DNA from: Streptomyces sp. MUM 2J
GTDB taxonomy: Bacteria; Actinomycetota; Actinomycetes; Streptomycetales; Streptomycetaceae
Assembly: GCF_022414535.1 (NCBI RefSeq)
Contig: NZ_JADWYM010000043.1
Coordinates: 1-55,492, forward strand
Reading direction: 5' to 3'
Length of the DNA: 55,492 nt
Shown here: one piece after another, positions 7,667 to 16,748 of the stretch
How positions within the stretch are numbered: the stretch's first letter is position 1
Layout of the letters: each line of letters opens with the position of its first letter
Notes under the pieces: generated by a model
Databases searched by the model: none
Told to the model about the DNA's origin: nothing
The model's input: only the letters and a program-made list of their open reading frames with translations
Program-made: the position numbers and the translations under genes

Positions 7667-9034
7667 TCACGGGGTACGGACGGCGAGGCCCGCCCCGGCG
7701 GCGGCGTCGAAGGAGTCGTCCACGGCGACGACGTCGCGTGCTGCGGCGTCCAGCAGGCTGGCCGCGACGGCGGCGCGCATTCCGGCCGCGCAGTGCACCC
7801 ACACCTCGCCGTCGGGGATCTCGTCCAGCCGTCGGGGCAGGGCGTGGATCGGGATGTGCACCGAGCCCTCCAGGTATCCGCCCGCGCGTTCCGAGGCACG
7901 GCGGACGTCGAGTACGACGACGCCCTCGACCCGCTGCCGGCGGGCGAGGTCGGCGAAGGTGCCGCGCGGGAAGGAGGCCAGGGGCTCGCCCGCCGGCACC
8001 CAGTCGGCCGGGTCGCCGGTGGCCGCGGCGGCCGGGCGGTCGATGCCGACGCGCACGAGCTCGCGCTGGGCGGCGGCGAGCTGCTCGGGTGACTCGGCGA
8101 GCAGGGTGACGGGCCGGCCCCAGGGCACGAGCCAGGCCAGATAGGTGGCGAGCTGCCCCTCCGCCTCGAAGTTGAAGGACCCGGCCACGTGACCCTCGGC
8201 GAAGGCGACGCGGTTGCGCAGGTCCACCACCCACTCCCCCGCGGCCAGCCGGGCGGAGATCTCCTCGGCGTCGGCGACCGCGGGCGGGGTGAGGTCCACG
8301 GGCGCGGGGCCGGTGGCGTTGACCGGTCCCATGTGGGCGTAGTAAGCGGGGATGTCGTCCAGGCCGGCCAGCAGGTCGGCGACGAAGGTGTCCACGTCCC
8401 GGGTGAGGGCCTCGTTGGACACCCTCTCCTTGCCGATGGTCGTGGCACTGCCCTCGGCCTGGGAGGAGGAGCAGAAACTGCCGAAGCCGTGCGTGGGCAG
8501 CACCGCGGTCTCCTCGGGCAGCTCGTCGGCCAGGCGGTGAGCGGAGGCGTGCTGTGCCCGGGCGAGCTGCCGCGTCAGCCGCGGCTCGACGAGGTCGGGG
8601 CGGCCGACGGTGCCGATCAGCAGTGAACCACCGGTGAACACCGCGACCGCCGCGCCGCGCTCCTCCAGGACGTAGGAGGTGTGGTGCGGGGTGTGACCGG
8701 GCGTGGCCACCGCCCGCAGCCCCAGTCCGGCACCGGTGTCGACGTCCGCGCGGTCGCCGTCGTGCACCGGCACGCGCGTGAAACCCACCCGGGCCCCGGC
8801 GGGGACGAGGTAGTCGGCTCCGGTGACGCGGGCCAGCTCCAGTCCGCCGGTGACGTAGTCGTTGTGCACGTGGGTCTCGACGACGTGGGAGATGCGCACA
8901 CCGCGCCGGGCCGCCGCCGCGATCACCTGGTCGATGTCGCGGGGCGGGTCGACCGCCACGGCCGTCCGCCCGCCGCCCGCCAGATAGCTGCGGTTGCCGA
9001 GGCCCGGCACCTCGATCGTGTCGATGAAGAACAC
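7667..9034 (-). CDS. persulfide dioxygenase-like MBL fold with two rhodanese domains
   Basis: A 455-aa protein. The N-terminal metallo-beta-lactamase domain (1-240) has THVHNDY with His55, His57 and Asp59, plus His114 in TPGHTPHH, as in ETHE1-like persulfide dioxygenases, which oxidise glutathione- or thiol-persulfides to sulfite. Two rhodanese domains follow: the first (about 260-345) lacks the catalytic Cys, and the second (about 360-455) keeps it in WVHCAAGMRA (Cys415). One oddity: the strand that normally reads FTGD reads FTGG here (Gly136), so the usual aspartate metal ligand is missing. The gene heads the minus-strand operon (dioxygenase, rhodanese, TauE), and two CstR-type operators lie in its promoter. 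Confidence 0.88.
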   Translation of the reverse strand: MFFIDTIEVPGLGNRSYLAGGGRTAVAVDPPRDIDQVIAAAARRGVRISHVVETHVHNDYVTGGLELARVTGADYLVPAGARVGFTRVPVHDGDRADVDTGAGLGLRAVATPGHTPHHTSYVLEERGAAVAVFTGGSLLIGTVGRPDLVEPRLTRQLARAQHASAHRLADELPEETAVLPTHGFGSFCSSSQAEGSATTIGKERVSNEALTRDVDTFVADLLAGLDDIPAYYAHMGPVNATGPAPVDLTPPAVADAEEISARLAAGEWVVDLRNRVAFAEGHVAGSFNFEAEGQLATYLAWLVPWGRPVTLLAESPEQLAAAQRELVRVGIDRPAAAATGDPADWVPAGEPLASFPRGTFADLARRQRVEGVVVLDVRRASERAGGYLEGSVHIPIHALPRRLDEIPDGEVWVHCAAGMRAAVAASLLDAAARDVVAVDDSFDAAAGAGLAVRTP

Positions 9035-9058
9035 GAAGTACTCCCTTCCACTGAAAGA

Positions 9059-9074
9059 TTACCCCGGGGGGTAT
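9059..9074. promoter_or_regulatory. CstR-type operator 4 (proximal to dioxygenase gene)
   Basis: TTACCCC-GG-GGGGTAT lies 25 bases upstream of the dioxygenase start. It is identical over 16 bases to the next operator. The central 6-G run makes the arms slightly ambiguous, but TACCCC and GGGGTA are exact inverted arms. Confidence 0.78.
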
Positions 9075-9093
9075 GTCTTCGACGGTAACATGA

Positions 9094-9109
9094 TTACCCC
9101 GGGGGGTAT
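9094..9109. promoter_or_regulatory. CstR-type operator 5 (proximal to DUF302 gene)
   Basis: This is a second exact copy of the 16-base palindrome, 35 bases centre to centre from operator 4, about 3.3 helical turns. The divergent intergenic region between the dioxygenase operon and the DUF302 gene therefore carries one site per direction. Confidence 0.78.
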
Positions 9110-9158
9110 TTTTGCGGTCCGGGAGACACCCGGAGCACTTGTGAGAAAGGCCGCCACC

Positions 9159-9563
9159 ATGCGTTACGACCGCACTGTCCGCCTCGACACCGACTTCGCC
9201 ACCGCCGTCACCCGCACCCGCGACGCCCTGGCCGCTCAGGGGTTCGGGATCCTCACCGAGATCGACGTGACGGCCACCCTGAAGGCCAAGCTCGACCACG
9301 ACATGGAGGACTACGTCATCCTGGGTGCCTGCAACCCGCCGCTCGCCCACCGGGCGCTGGAGGCCGACCGTTCCGTCGGCCTGCTGCTGCCGTGCAACGT
9401 CGTCGTCCGCGCCGACGGCGACCGGACCGTCGTACAGGCCCTCGACCCGGACACGATGGTCGCCCTGACCGGGATCGACGCACTCCGCCCGGTCGCCGAG
9501 GAGGCCACCCGCCGCCTCGACGCCGCCCTGGCCGCGCTCACCACCGCGAACACCCAGGACTGA
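9159..9563 (+). CDS. DUF302 domain protein
   Basis: A 134-aa soluble protein that is mostly one DUF302 domain (about 20-120): FGILTEIDVTATLKAKL, then DYVILGACNPPLAHRALEADRSVGLLLPCNVVV. The family has no settled biochemical function but is often found beside sulfur or metal stress genes. ATG at 9159 follows an AAGG eight bases upstream; GTG at 9141 with its own GGAG is possible and would add six residues. It is divergent from the persulfide dioxygenase operon and shares its CstR-type operators, so it probably belongs to the sulfur response. Confidence 0.88.
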   Translation: MRYDRTVRLDTDFATAVTRTRDALAAQGFGILTEIDVTATLKAKLDHDMEDYVILGACNPPLAHRALEADRSVGLLLPCNVVVRADGDRTVVQALDPDTMVALTGIDALRPVAEEATRRLDAALAALTTANTQD

Positions 9564-9653
9564 GTCCGTGCCGGGCGGCCTCGCGCGCCCGGCACCGGGC
9601 TCCGGCGCCCGCACCCGCCTGCGCATGGTCCCGGTCCTCGGGCCCACCACTCG

Positions 9654-10058
9654 TCAGCGGTGCGCCGCAAGCAGGGGCTTGACGTCCAGGACGGGTGTGG
9701 CGTCCAGGGCCTCGAGGCTGCGGACGTGGACGCGGGTACCGGCGATGTCGAGGACGTGGACGGTGTGCAGGCCGATCGGGTTGGGGCGGTCGGGCGCGCG
9801 GGTGGCGAGGACACCGGTGAGCGGCCGGTCGGCGTCACCGCGCGGGTGCACGGTGAGCGTGTCGCGATCCGCACGGTCGAGCCAGGTCGGCACCAGTACG
9901 TCGGTGCCCGCGGCCAGACCGTCCAGAGCGGGCGCGTAGCGGTCGTCGAAGACGAGCCAGGCCTCGGGAGCTCCCTCGCCGGGCTGCCGGGGTGCCGCGG
10001 CGCGCCCGGTCAGCGGCGACTCGACGCGCCCGATCGGGCGCAGCGTGTATGCGGTCAT
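9654..10058 (-). CDS. trmO: TrmO-like (TsaA/YaeB family) tRNA methyltransferase
   Basis: 134 aa. The family motif APDRPNPIGLHTV is at about 86-98, followed by a domain ending LDVKPLLAAHR, which resembles the DIKPY end of TrmO/YaeB proteins. Bacterial TrmO uses S-adenosylmethionine to N6-methylate threonylcarbamoyladenosine-37 in some tRNAs. This copy is shorter than E. coli TrmO (about 235 aa) and corresponds to the core beta-barrel domain, a form common in actinomycetes. ATG at 10058 (MTAYTLRPIGRV) was chosen because the family begins with a similar IGxVxSP stretch. The exact tRNA substrate is not deducible. Confidence 0.8.
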   Translation of the reverse strand: MTAYTLRPIGRVESPLTGRAAAPRQPGEGAPEAWLVFDDRYAPALDGLAAGTDVLVPTWLDRADRDTLTVHPRGDADRPLTGVLATRAPDRPNPIGLHTVHVLDIAGTRVHVRSLEALDATPVLDVKPLLAAHR

Positions 10059-10698
10059 GGTGTCCGGCCCCTTTCCGGATCCGCGCCCGGTCACGCGACG
10101 GCGGCGACGCGGAACGCGCGGCCGGCGCGCGTGACCACGGCACGCCGTCGTCGGCGTCCGGAACCCCGTCGCCGGCCACACCTACCACCCTGCCCCCGGG
10201 CCCCGCTCCCTGTCACCACCGCCGGTCCGCCACGTCCCGCGCCGCCACCGCCGCCTCCCGGCCACCGGGGCACCACCACCGCAACGGGCAGACCCGCACC
10301 GCTCGGCAGGGCCGGTGCGAGCCCAACGCCCCTGCCGCGCCGGCTCACCCGCCGTCCCCTCCGCCGGCCACCGGACGACCACCGGACCCCGCCGTTGTGT
10401 CCCCCGGCCTGCACAGCGGTATCGAGCCACCCGTAAGGTAACCGGCGAGACGTCCGCAGGCCGTGTCGAGGGGGGATTCGCATGGGAACGACCGGGGCAG
10501 TGTTCGCCATCGCCACCGCGGCGCGGTTCCGCGCCGGGCTGCCGCGACGCCCGGACCGGCGGCCGGACACGAGGACGCAGCGCACGTAGCGGCGCCCCAC
10601 GGCGGCCGAAACCACAGGACCGCCGCGTCCGCGTCGCGGGACGGCCCGCCCCGCACGACTGCGCCCATGCCATGCACCGAGAAGGGGATGACGCACGC
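10059..10698. other. 640-bp region without a recognised gene
   Basis: This lies between the divergent trmO-like and terD-like genes. Open frames here have Arg/Pro/Ala composition typical of shadow reading and no good start sites. It must hold both promoters, but I see no clear operator. A local inverted or tandem structure was not recognised. Confidence 0.5.
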
Positions 10699-11283
10699 AT
10701 GATCACGCTCACCAAGGAAGACGGCCCGGCGGACCTCGACGGAGTCACCCATCTGTCCATCGGGGTCTCCTGGGACCCCACCGCGGGCAGCAGCGGCGGA
10801 GTGCTCGGCAAGCTGCGCCGCAAGACCGGTACCGACCTCGACCTGATCGCCATCGCCATGCAGGGCGGGGACCCGGTGCGCCTCGCCGGCCTCGACTCGC
10901 TCGACCCCATGGGCAACGGCTCGCTCATCCACAGCGGCGACAACCAGACCGGGCACGGGGACGGGGACGACGAGACGATCACCGTCGAGTTCGCCCGCAT
11001 CCCGGCGCACATCACGTCGATCGTGTTCGTCGCCGCCGCCTACAAGAAGGGGAGTTCCTTCCAGAAGGCCCGCAACATCAGCTTCAAGGTCTACGACGCG
11101 ACCGGGGGAAGCACGCAGCAGGTCGCCGACATCTGGCCCAGCATGCTCACCCAGGACAACGGCTGCGCGGTGGCCAAGGCGGTCCGCGTCGGCGGGTCGT
11201 GGAAGCTCGAGGTCATCAACGTGACGGGCCGTATCAAGCAGGGCGACGAGCACGCCCTGATGCGATTCGCCGTCAGCAAGTAG
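10699..11283 (+). CDS. TerD-family protein
   Basis: 194 aa, one TerD domain. It starts MITLTKEDGPADLDGVTHLSIGVSWDP and contains the calcium-binding-type stretch HSGDNQTGHGDGDDE at about 75-89, then VEFARIPAHITSIVFVAAAY. TerD proteins bind Ca2+ and are linked to tellurite, phage or other stress responses. Streptomycetes carry many copies. This one stands alone without terB, terC or terZ neighbours. The start is ATG at 10699 with AAGGGG about 12 bases upstream. Confidence 0.9.
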   Translation: MITLTKEDGPADLDGVTHLSIGVSWDPTAGSSGGVLGKLRRKTGTDLDLIAIAMQGGDPVRLAGLDSLDPMGNGSLIHSGDNQTGHGDGDDETITVEFARIPAHITSIVFVAAAYKKGSSFQKARNISFKVYDATGGSTQQVADIWPSMLTQDNGCAVAKAVRVGGSWKLEVINVTGRIKQGDEHALMRFAVSK

Positions 11284-11332
11284 GCCCGGGCACCGCCGGG
11301 CCGGCCGCGTGAGGCCCCTCGCCGCGGCGAAA

Positions 11333-11372
11333 CGCGCCCGCCGACCGACAGGCTGACGGTACGGCGGGCGCG
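11333..11372. terminator. hairpin between convergent terD-like and SGNH genes
   Basis: An 11-bp perfect inverted repeat (11333-11343 with 11362-11372) and an 18-base loop. A smaller 7-bp hairpin (11283-11289/11296-11302) stands directly at the terD-like stop. Both are in the 190-base gap between convergent genes and may act as terminators. Confidence 0.55.
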
Positions 11373-11474
11373 GCAGCCCCGGCCGTGCCGCCGGCCCCGG
11401 TCCGAAGGACGCGACGCGCCGGCGAACCGCGCCCCGCGCGGACGCCGAACAGCGGTGCACCGGGTGCGCCGGGG

Positions 11475-12926
11475 TCAGCGTTCCAGGCCGGACAGCGCCT
11501 GCTGGTCGGCGAGCGCGATGGCCAGCGCCCCCGCGGCCGTCGGATGCAGCGGAGCCCGGCCCGCGGACCCCTGCACGTAGGGCTGCGCGCTGCACAACCC
11601 GTGCCCGGAGAAGTCCGGGCGCGCGGTGCTGAACCCGGCCTCCTCGGCTCCCTGCCGGAGAACGGTGTTGAGCGCCGTCAGCCGGGAGCGCAGGACCTCC
11701 GCCTTCTGGCGGGTGAGCCCTTCCTTGCGCAGGCAGTCCACATCCGGGCCGAAGGGGTCGTAGTACTCGTTGACGAGGACGGTCGGGCGCTGTGGAAGGG
11801 CGGAGAGCTGCCGCAGGAGCTCCCGGTAGTCCAGGGCGAACCCCGCGAGACGGTGCTGGAAGAACGCGGTCGAGGCACGGTCGTCGCAGGTCGGGGAGGC
11901 CGCGCAGAGCCTGACCAGGTCGGCCCACCGCACGTCGTTGGCCCCGACGCCGACCACGACCACCGACGCCTGCGTGGCCCGCTGCGCCTGGGCCAGCTGC
12001 GGCGGGGCCACCTGGTCGCCGAGGATCTGCACACCGAGCAGGCCGTCGCGGACGGTGGCGCCCGCGCACGCGAGATCGAGCACCCGCCAGTCGTTGGTGC
12101 GCGCCAGTATCTGCGGGTAGGAGTCGGCGCTGCGCCGGCACGCCGTGTCGAGCGAGGTGGGGTCGGGCAGGGGACGGTTCCCGGTGCCCGCGGCGGTGGA
12201 ATCGCCCAGGAACACGGCCCGCACGTCGCCGAGGGCCGGCCCCTCCGCCCGGGGCACCGGGGCCAGGGTGCTGTGACCGAGCAGGTCCTGCAGCGACCGG
12301 ACGTCACTCAGCACCCGGGGCGTGTCGAAGGCCAGCAGATAGAAGCCCACGGCGTTGACCGAGGCCACCAGGAAGACCCCTCCGGTCAGCACGAGCACGG
12401 TCCGGCGCACCGGCATACGGCGCCAGCCCGTCCAGGCGGCCAGCGGCAGCAGGACCAGCCCGGCCGCCACGGCGGTCTCCCACGCGCCGTAGCGCGCCCA
12501 GCCCGCCGCCAGTTTCCGGCCCACCTCCAGCGTGAGCCGGTCGTGTTCTCCGGACCGCAGCAGCCCGGCCACCTCGGCGTCCTCCCGGATGTGGGTCAGC
12601 TCCAGCCGGGGCCGGATCGGCCCGTCGAAGAGGGGCCGGGTGGGGATGCTCTGACCGAACAGGTCGAGCTGCCCCGGACCGGACAGACTCCACTTCAGCG
12701 GTGCGGCACCCACCCGCATCGTCTGACCGGCCGCCGACACCGGTTGCAGCGGAGTGATCTGCACCGCCAGCGCGATCGCGGCCAGCGCCAGGGCCACGAG
12801 CCCGATCACGTAGGCGGCCGCGACCGCCAGCCGGCGCCGCCGATCACCCGCGCCCCGCCGCAGCGGCCCTGTCCACCTCACCTTCGGCTCCCGTCGCTCG
12901 CCGGTCCCGGGCACGGCCGACACCAC
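11475..12926 (-). CDS. membrane-anchored SGNH/GDSL hydrolase
   Basis: 483 aa. Predicted membrane segments lie at about 34-56, 151-166 and 177-198. The C-terminal half is an SGNH esterase domain: block I FLGDST (nucleophile Ser243), the CAGAT block II-like turn, block III GVGANDV, and block V LHPTAAG near residue 459 with the catalytic His. The hydrolase is therefore probably extracytoplasmic. The natural substrate (lipid, glycan O-acetyl or other ester) is not predictable. It diverges from the Rieske gene. Confidence 0.85.
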   Translation of the reverse strand: MVSAVPGTGERREPKVRWTGPLRRGAGDRRRRLAVAAAYVIGLVALALAAIALAVQITPLQPVSAAGQTMRVGAAPLKWSLSGPGQLDLFGQSIPTRPLFDGPIRPRLELTHIREDAEVAGLLRSGEHDRLTLEVGRKLAAGWARYGAWETAVAAGLVLLPLAAWTGWRRMPVRRTVLVLTGGVFLVASVNAVGFYLLAFDTPRVLSDVRSLQDLLGHSTLAPVPRAEGPALGDVRAVFLGDSTAAGTGNRPLPDPTSLDTACRRSADSYPQILARTNDWRVLDLACAGATVRDGLLGVQILGDQVAPPQLAQAQRATQASVVVVGVGANDVRWADLVRLCAASPTCDDRASTAFFQHRLAGFALDYRELLRQLSALPQRPTVLVNEYYDPFGPDVDCLRKEGLTRQKAEVLRSRLTALNTVLRQGAEEAGFSTARPDFSGHGLCSAQPYVQGSAGRAPLHPTAAGALAIALADQQALSGLER

Positions 12927-13159
12927 CGGCCCTGATATGCATCATCCGCCCATATCGCCCTCCGGGGCGCGCGCCCCGCCCGTCCGCGTACGCCGGCGAG
13001 CGTCGAAGCGCTCACCCCTCCAGGCGCGGACAGAGGGACAGCACGGCGGTCGTCCGCCACGATGGAAGGGCACCGGCCCCGCCTCCCGAGCCGGCCGGTG
13101 CCGCCCGGCATGATGCAGGACTGTCTCCATGCCCGTATCCCCCCTCGCAAGGGAGAGGT

Positions 13160-14374
13160 ATGACCCGGACCGACCCCGACGGGACCAGAAACGGCCATCG
13201 CCCGGAACACCCGGAACGCCGCCCAGGCGTCGCCGACCTCAGGCGGGTCGGGGTGCACCCCGACTTCTGGTACCCGGTCGCGCTGTCCCGGAGCGTCCGC
13301 GGCGAGCGGGTGATCGCGACCGCGTTCGCCGGCGAGCGCATCGCCCTGTACCGCGGCAGGAGCGGCGCCGTGCACGCGCTGGAGGACCGGTGTGCCCACC
13401 GCCAGGTTCCGCTGAGCATGGGTGTCGTGGAGGGCGAGACGCTGCGCTGCTGCTACCACGCCTGGGCCTACCGCGGCGACGGACGCATCTCCCAGATCCC
13501 CTACCTGTCCAAGGGCGACGCCCGGCCACCGCGGGGTGTGCGCGGCTACCCCGTCCGCGAGGCCTACGGCATGGTGTTCGTCTTTCCCGGCGACCCCGAG
13601 AAGGCGGCGGCCACCGCGCTGCCCGACCTGCCCGCCTTCGGCTCACCGCACTACCGGACCATGACGTTCTCCCGGACCGTCCACTGCCACTACTCGTTCA
13701 TGCACGAGAACCTGCTCGACATGAACCACCAGTTCCTGCACCGCGGCGTCGTCGGCAGGCTCCACCCCGAACTGCTGGGGTACCGGACGGGGCCGCAGTC
13801 GGTGGAGGCGCGGTACCTGTTCACCCACACCGGGGGGAAGCGGAACCGAGGCGCCGGGCTGCTGGCCGCCGAGGGCCTCACGGGCCGCGACTCCGCCGAC
13901 GTCATGACCATCCGGACCGAGTACCCCTACCAGACCCTGGACCTCGTTCCGGAGCAGGCGGAACGCCCGGCCTTCCGCCTCTGGGCCGTGTACGTCCCGA
14001 AGGACGCCGAACAGCGCACCTGTCACGCCTACGGCCTCCTCATGATCGAGAAGCCGCGGTTCGCGGGCGCCCTGCACCTGGCGTGGCCCCTCATCAGGCG
14101 CTTCACGGAACGGGTGTTCGCCGAGGACCGCATGGCCGTCGAGGCGGAGCAGCGCGCGTGGGACGAGCAGGGCGAGGACCGCAACCACGAGGTCTTCCCG
14201 CTGATCCTGGACGTGCGCGAGGTCCTTCGCGGCAACGGCGTCCCGATCCGCCCCCGGGCCGCCGCCTGCGGCCCGTACCCCGGCGCCGACGGCGCGTGCG
14301 CGCCGGACCACGCGTCCGCGGATGCGGTCGCCCCCGCAGGTCCGGAGGCCTCCACCGAGCCGCCGGACGTGTGA
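13160..14374 (+). CDS. Rieske-type non-heme iron oxygenase
   Basis: 404 aa. The Rieske [2Fe-2S] ligands are Cys78-x-His80 (RCAHRQVPL) and Cys97-x2-His100 (CCYHAWAY). A mononuclear iron site is indicated by NLLDMNHQFLHRG with His190 and His194. The C-terminal 40 residues are an Ala/Pro/Asp tail. Such enzymes hydroxylate or demethylate aromatic or lipid-like substrates using electrons from a reductase. No dedicated reductase or ferredoxin is adjacent, but the MOSC-ferredoxin reductase fusion at 16749 is 2.4 kb away. ATG at 13160 is preceded by GGGAGAGG. The substrate is unknown. Confidence 0.9.
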   Translation: MTRTDPDGTRNGHRPEHPERRPGVADLRRVGVHPDFWYPVALSRSVRGERVIATAFAGERIALYRGRSGAVHALEDRCAHRQVPLSMGVVEGETLRCCYHAWAYRGDGRISQIPYLSKGDARPPRGVRGYPVREAYGMVFVFPGDPEKAAATALPDLPAFGSPHYRTMTFSRTVHCHYSFMHENLLDMNHQFLHRGVVGRLHPELLGYRTGPQSVEARYLFTHTGGKRNRGAGLLAAEGLTGRDSADVMTIRTEYPYQTLDLVPEQAERPAFRLWAVYVPKDAEQRTCHAYGLLMIEKPRFAGALHLAWPLIRRFTERVFAEDRMAVEAEQRAWDEQGEDRNHEVFPLILDVREVLRGNGVPIRPRAAACGPYPGADGACAPDHASADAVAPAGPEASTEPPDV

Positions 14375-14704
14375 CCGCGGCACACACAGCCCAGGTGCAC
14401 GCGACCCGGCGGGTGCCTCCCGCGGCGGCCGTTCGTGGGAGGAACGCTCCCGGGCCACCCGCGGTGGCGCGGCACCGTGCCCTGCTCCTCCGGCTCCCGG
14501 GCCGGGAGCAGGTCGAACAGGCGCCGGTCGCCGTCGAGCTCCAGTGAGTCCAGCGGAACACGGCCGTACAGGGCAAGAACCGACTCACCGGACGTACCCC
14601 TGGCAGAGGCGTCGGCCGCGCCAGGGGCGACGCGGGGTGTTTGCGCGGGCGCCCGAAGGTGACCCCGGCTGGGAGAGACCGTACGCAGACGGAGGTATCC
14701 CGCC
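14375..14704. other. 330-bp intergenic region, nothing recognised
   Basis: This lies between the Rieske gene and the lipoprotein gene. Open frames here look like shadows. The strong GGAGGT just before 14705 belongs to the next gene. No palindrome stands out. Confidence 0.5.
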
Positions 14705-15268
14705 ATGGCCCGGTCCGTCCGTACCGCCCGCGCCTCCGGCACCGGGCCCCCCGGCCGTGCCGCACGGCTGCTGGCTCCGTTGCTGGCGACACTGCTGCTG
14801 GCGGGCTGCTTCGTCGGATCGGGGGACACCTCCGGCAACCCGTCCGCCCCGTCGGTCACGACGGGCGCCCGGCAGGTCCGGCTCACGGTCGTGGAGAGCG
14901 ACGGCCGGGTACTGGCGCTCGTGCCGGTGACGATCGACGGGCAGGGCCCCTTCCGGTTCGTGCTGGACACCGGTGCCGCCTCCAGCGTCGTCGCCGCCGA
15001 CGTGGCGCAGTCGCTGGACCTGCCCCGGACGGGTGAGCGCCGGCTCATCATCGGCGTCGTCGGCACGGAGAAGGTTCCCGTGGTGACGATCGACGACTGG
15101 AAGATCGGCAAGGTCGCTCTCGACCCGACCGACGCCGCGGTCGTCACCCTGCGGAACTCGGGGAGCGACCCCACCATCCAGGGGTTGCTCGGATCCGACG
15201 TGCTGAGCCGGTTCGGGCAGATCTCCCTGGACTACGACCACGAGGTCCTGAGGCTGCCCTCCGGCTGA
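14705..15268 (+). CDS. retropepsin-like aspartic protease lipoprotein
   Basis: 187 aa. The N-terminus is basic, then hydrophobic, then a lipobox LLAGC with lipidation Cys35, so the protein is probably exported and membrane-tethered. The domain from about 58 to 187 has FVLDTGAASSVV with the active-site Asp88 (D-T-G), the retropepsin/clan AA pattern, and a later LLGSDVLSRFG turn. Proteins of this kind act as dimers with one Asp each. A GGAGGT lies seven bases before the ATG. The substrate is unknown. Confidence 0.85.
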   Translation: MARSVRTARASGTGPPGRAARLLAPLLATLLLAGCFVGSGDTSGNPSAPSVTTGARQVRLTVVESDGRVLALVPVTIDGQGPFRFVLDTGAASSVVAADVAQSLDLPRTGERRLIIGVVGTEKVPVVTIDDWKIGKVALDPTDAAVVTLRNSGSDPTIQGLLGSDVLSRFGQISLDYDHEVLRLPSG

Positions 15269-15483
15269 GCCCCGGCGGGCCACCGGGATCCGAGCAGCAC
15301 CACGCGGTGCTGCTCGCCGGTCCCGGTGCGCAGGGTGCCTCGGGACCGGTGCCGAGCGCCGGCACCCGGTGCCCTCGCCCTCACCGCTTCGCCGCCAGGG
15401 CGACGCCGTGAGGGCTGACGGGTGGACGGCCGGTCCCGTGGAACCCGGAGACCAGCGGCCCAAGGAAAAGAGGCGTATCCGCG

Positions 15484-16623
15484 GTGAAGGCGACCTTCTC
15501 GCTCGGACACGTGGCCGGCATCCGGATCGGGGTCCACTGGAGCGCCCTCGTCATCGTCGTCGCGGTCGCCCTGGGCCTCACCGACCGGCTCCGCGGCGCG
15601 CTACCGGGGAGCCCGGCCTGGCAGTACTGGCTCACCGGCGCGCTGGGCGCGGCGGCCTTCCTGCTGTCGCTGCTGGCCCACGAACTCAGTCACGCGCTGG
15701 TGGCACGCCACAACGGTGTGGACGTCGACGACGTCACCCTGTGGCTCCTGGGCGGCATCGCCCGGCTGCGGAGCGAAGCTCCGACACCGGCCGTCGAGAC
15801 CCGGATCGCCTCGGTCGGCCCGCTGGTCAGCCTGCTGCTCGGCGGTCTCCTCGCGGCCCTGGCGGCACTGCTCGACGCCCGGGCCGCAGGGGCACTCGCC
15901 GTCGACGCGCTCGCGTCACTCGCGGGCCTCAACCTCCTCCTCGCCGTCTTCAACGCGCTGCCGGCCGCCCCGCTGGACGGCGGCCGGTTGCTGAGGGCGC
16001 TGGTGTGGCGCAGGACGGGCAGCCCGCTGCGCGGCACCGCGGCGGCGGTCAGGACCGGGCGGGCGCTGGGATGGGTGCTGATCGCCGCCGGACTGGTGCT
16101 CTTCGTGTTCGGCTCCTTCCTCAGCGGCTTCTGGCTCGCCGTCATCGGCTGGTTCCTGATCGCGATGGCCGGTGCGGAGGCCGGGCCGGCGCGCGCACGC
16201 AGGCTGCTGAACGGGGTGCCGGTGCGCCAGGCGATGACGCCCGACCCCGTCACCGTGCCCTCCTCCCTCACCGTGGCCCGGTTCCTCACGGCGCCCGAGT
16301 TCCGCCACCGCCACTCCGCCTTCCCCGTCGTCGACGGGGAACAGCGCCCCGTCGGCCTGGTCCGGGTCAAGGCCGCGTCCGACGCTCCGGAGGCGCAGCG
16401 GCGCCTTCCCGTCACCGCGGTGATGATCCCGGTCGGCGAGATCCCCACCCCGCACCCCGACGAGCCCCTGGCGGGCCTCCTGCCCGCGCTGGACGACAGC
16501 CCGGCGCACCGCGCCCTGGTCGTGGAGGACGGCCGGCTCGCGGGCGTGGTCACCCCCTCGGACATCGGCCGGGTCTCCTCCTGGCTGGCGTCCTCGGCCC
16601 CGTGGCGCCACCGGGCCTTCTGA
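15484..16623 (+). CDS. site-2-type M50 metalloprotease with CBS domains
   Basis: 379 aa. This is a membrane zinc protease: HELSH (His66, Glu67, His70) inside a hydrophobic segment, and the second metal motif PLDGGRLLRAL near residue 163. Several hydrophobic helices span 15-230. The C-terminal cytoplasmic part has two CBS motifs (about 240-300 and 310-370), which often bind adenine nucleotides and regulate activity. It belongs to the SpoIVFB-like class, which cleaves membrane-bound regulators such as anti-sigma factors or pro-sigma factors. The GTG start at 15484 is supported by the family-typical MKATFSLGHVAGIRIGVHW opening. Confidence 0.92.
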   Translation: MKATFSLGHVAGIRIGVHWSALVIVVAVALGLTDRLRGALPGSPAWQYWLTGALGAAAFLLSLLAHELSHALVARHNGVDVDDVTLWLLGGIARLRSEAPTPAVETRIASVGPLVSLLLGGLLAALAALLDARAAGALAVDALASLAGLNLLLAVFNALPAAPLDGGRLLRALVWRRTGSPLRGTAAAVRTGRALGWVLIAAGLVLFVFGSFLSGFWLAVIGWFLIAMAGAEAGPARARRLLNGVPVRQAMTPDPVTVPSSLTVARFLTAPEFRHRHSAFPVVDGEQRPVGLVRVKAASDAPEAQRRLPVTAVMIPVGEIPTPHPDEPLAGLLPALDDSPAHRALVVEDGRLAGVVTPSDIGRVSSWLASSAPWRHRAF

Positions 16624-16748
16624 ACGTCGCGTCCGGCGGCCCCGTGCCCCGCCGTGTGCGGGAGTGAGCAACCCGGGCGAGGTGCGGGAACGGTGGGCGG
16701 AAGGCCGCTCCTCGATCCGCGGGTCCCTTCTCGTCGGCGCAACGGGCC

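Noticed and set aside
10463..10702. Small open frame (79 codons) before the terD-like gene
   Set aside because: No ribosome binding site and low-complexity Arg/Pro/Ala composition, and it overlaps the terD start.
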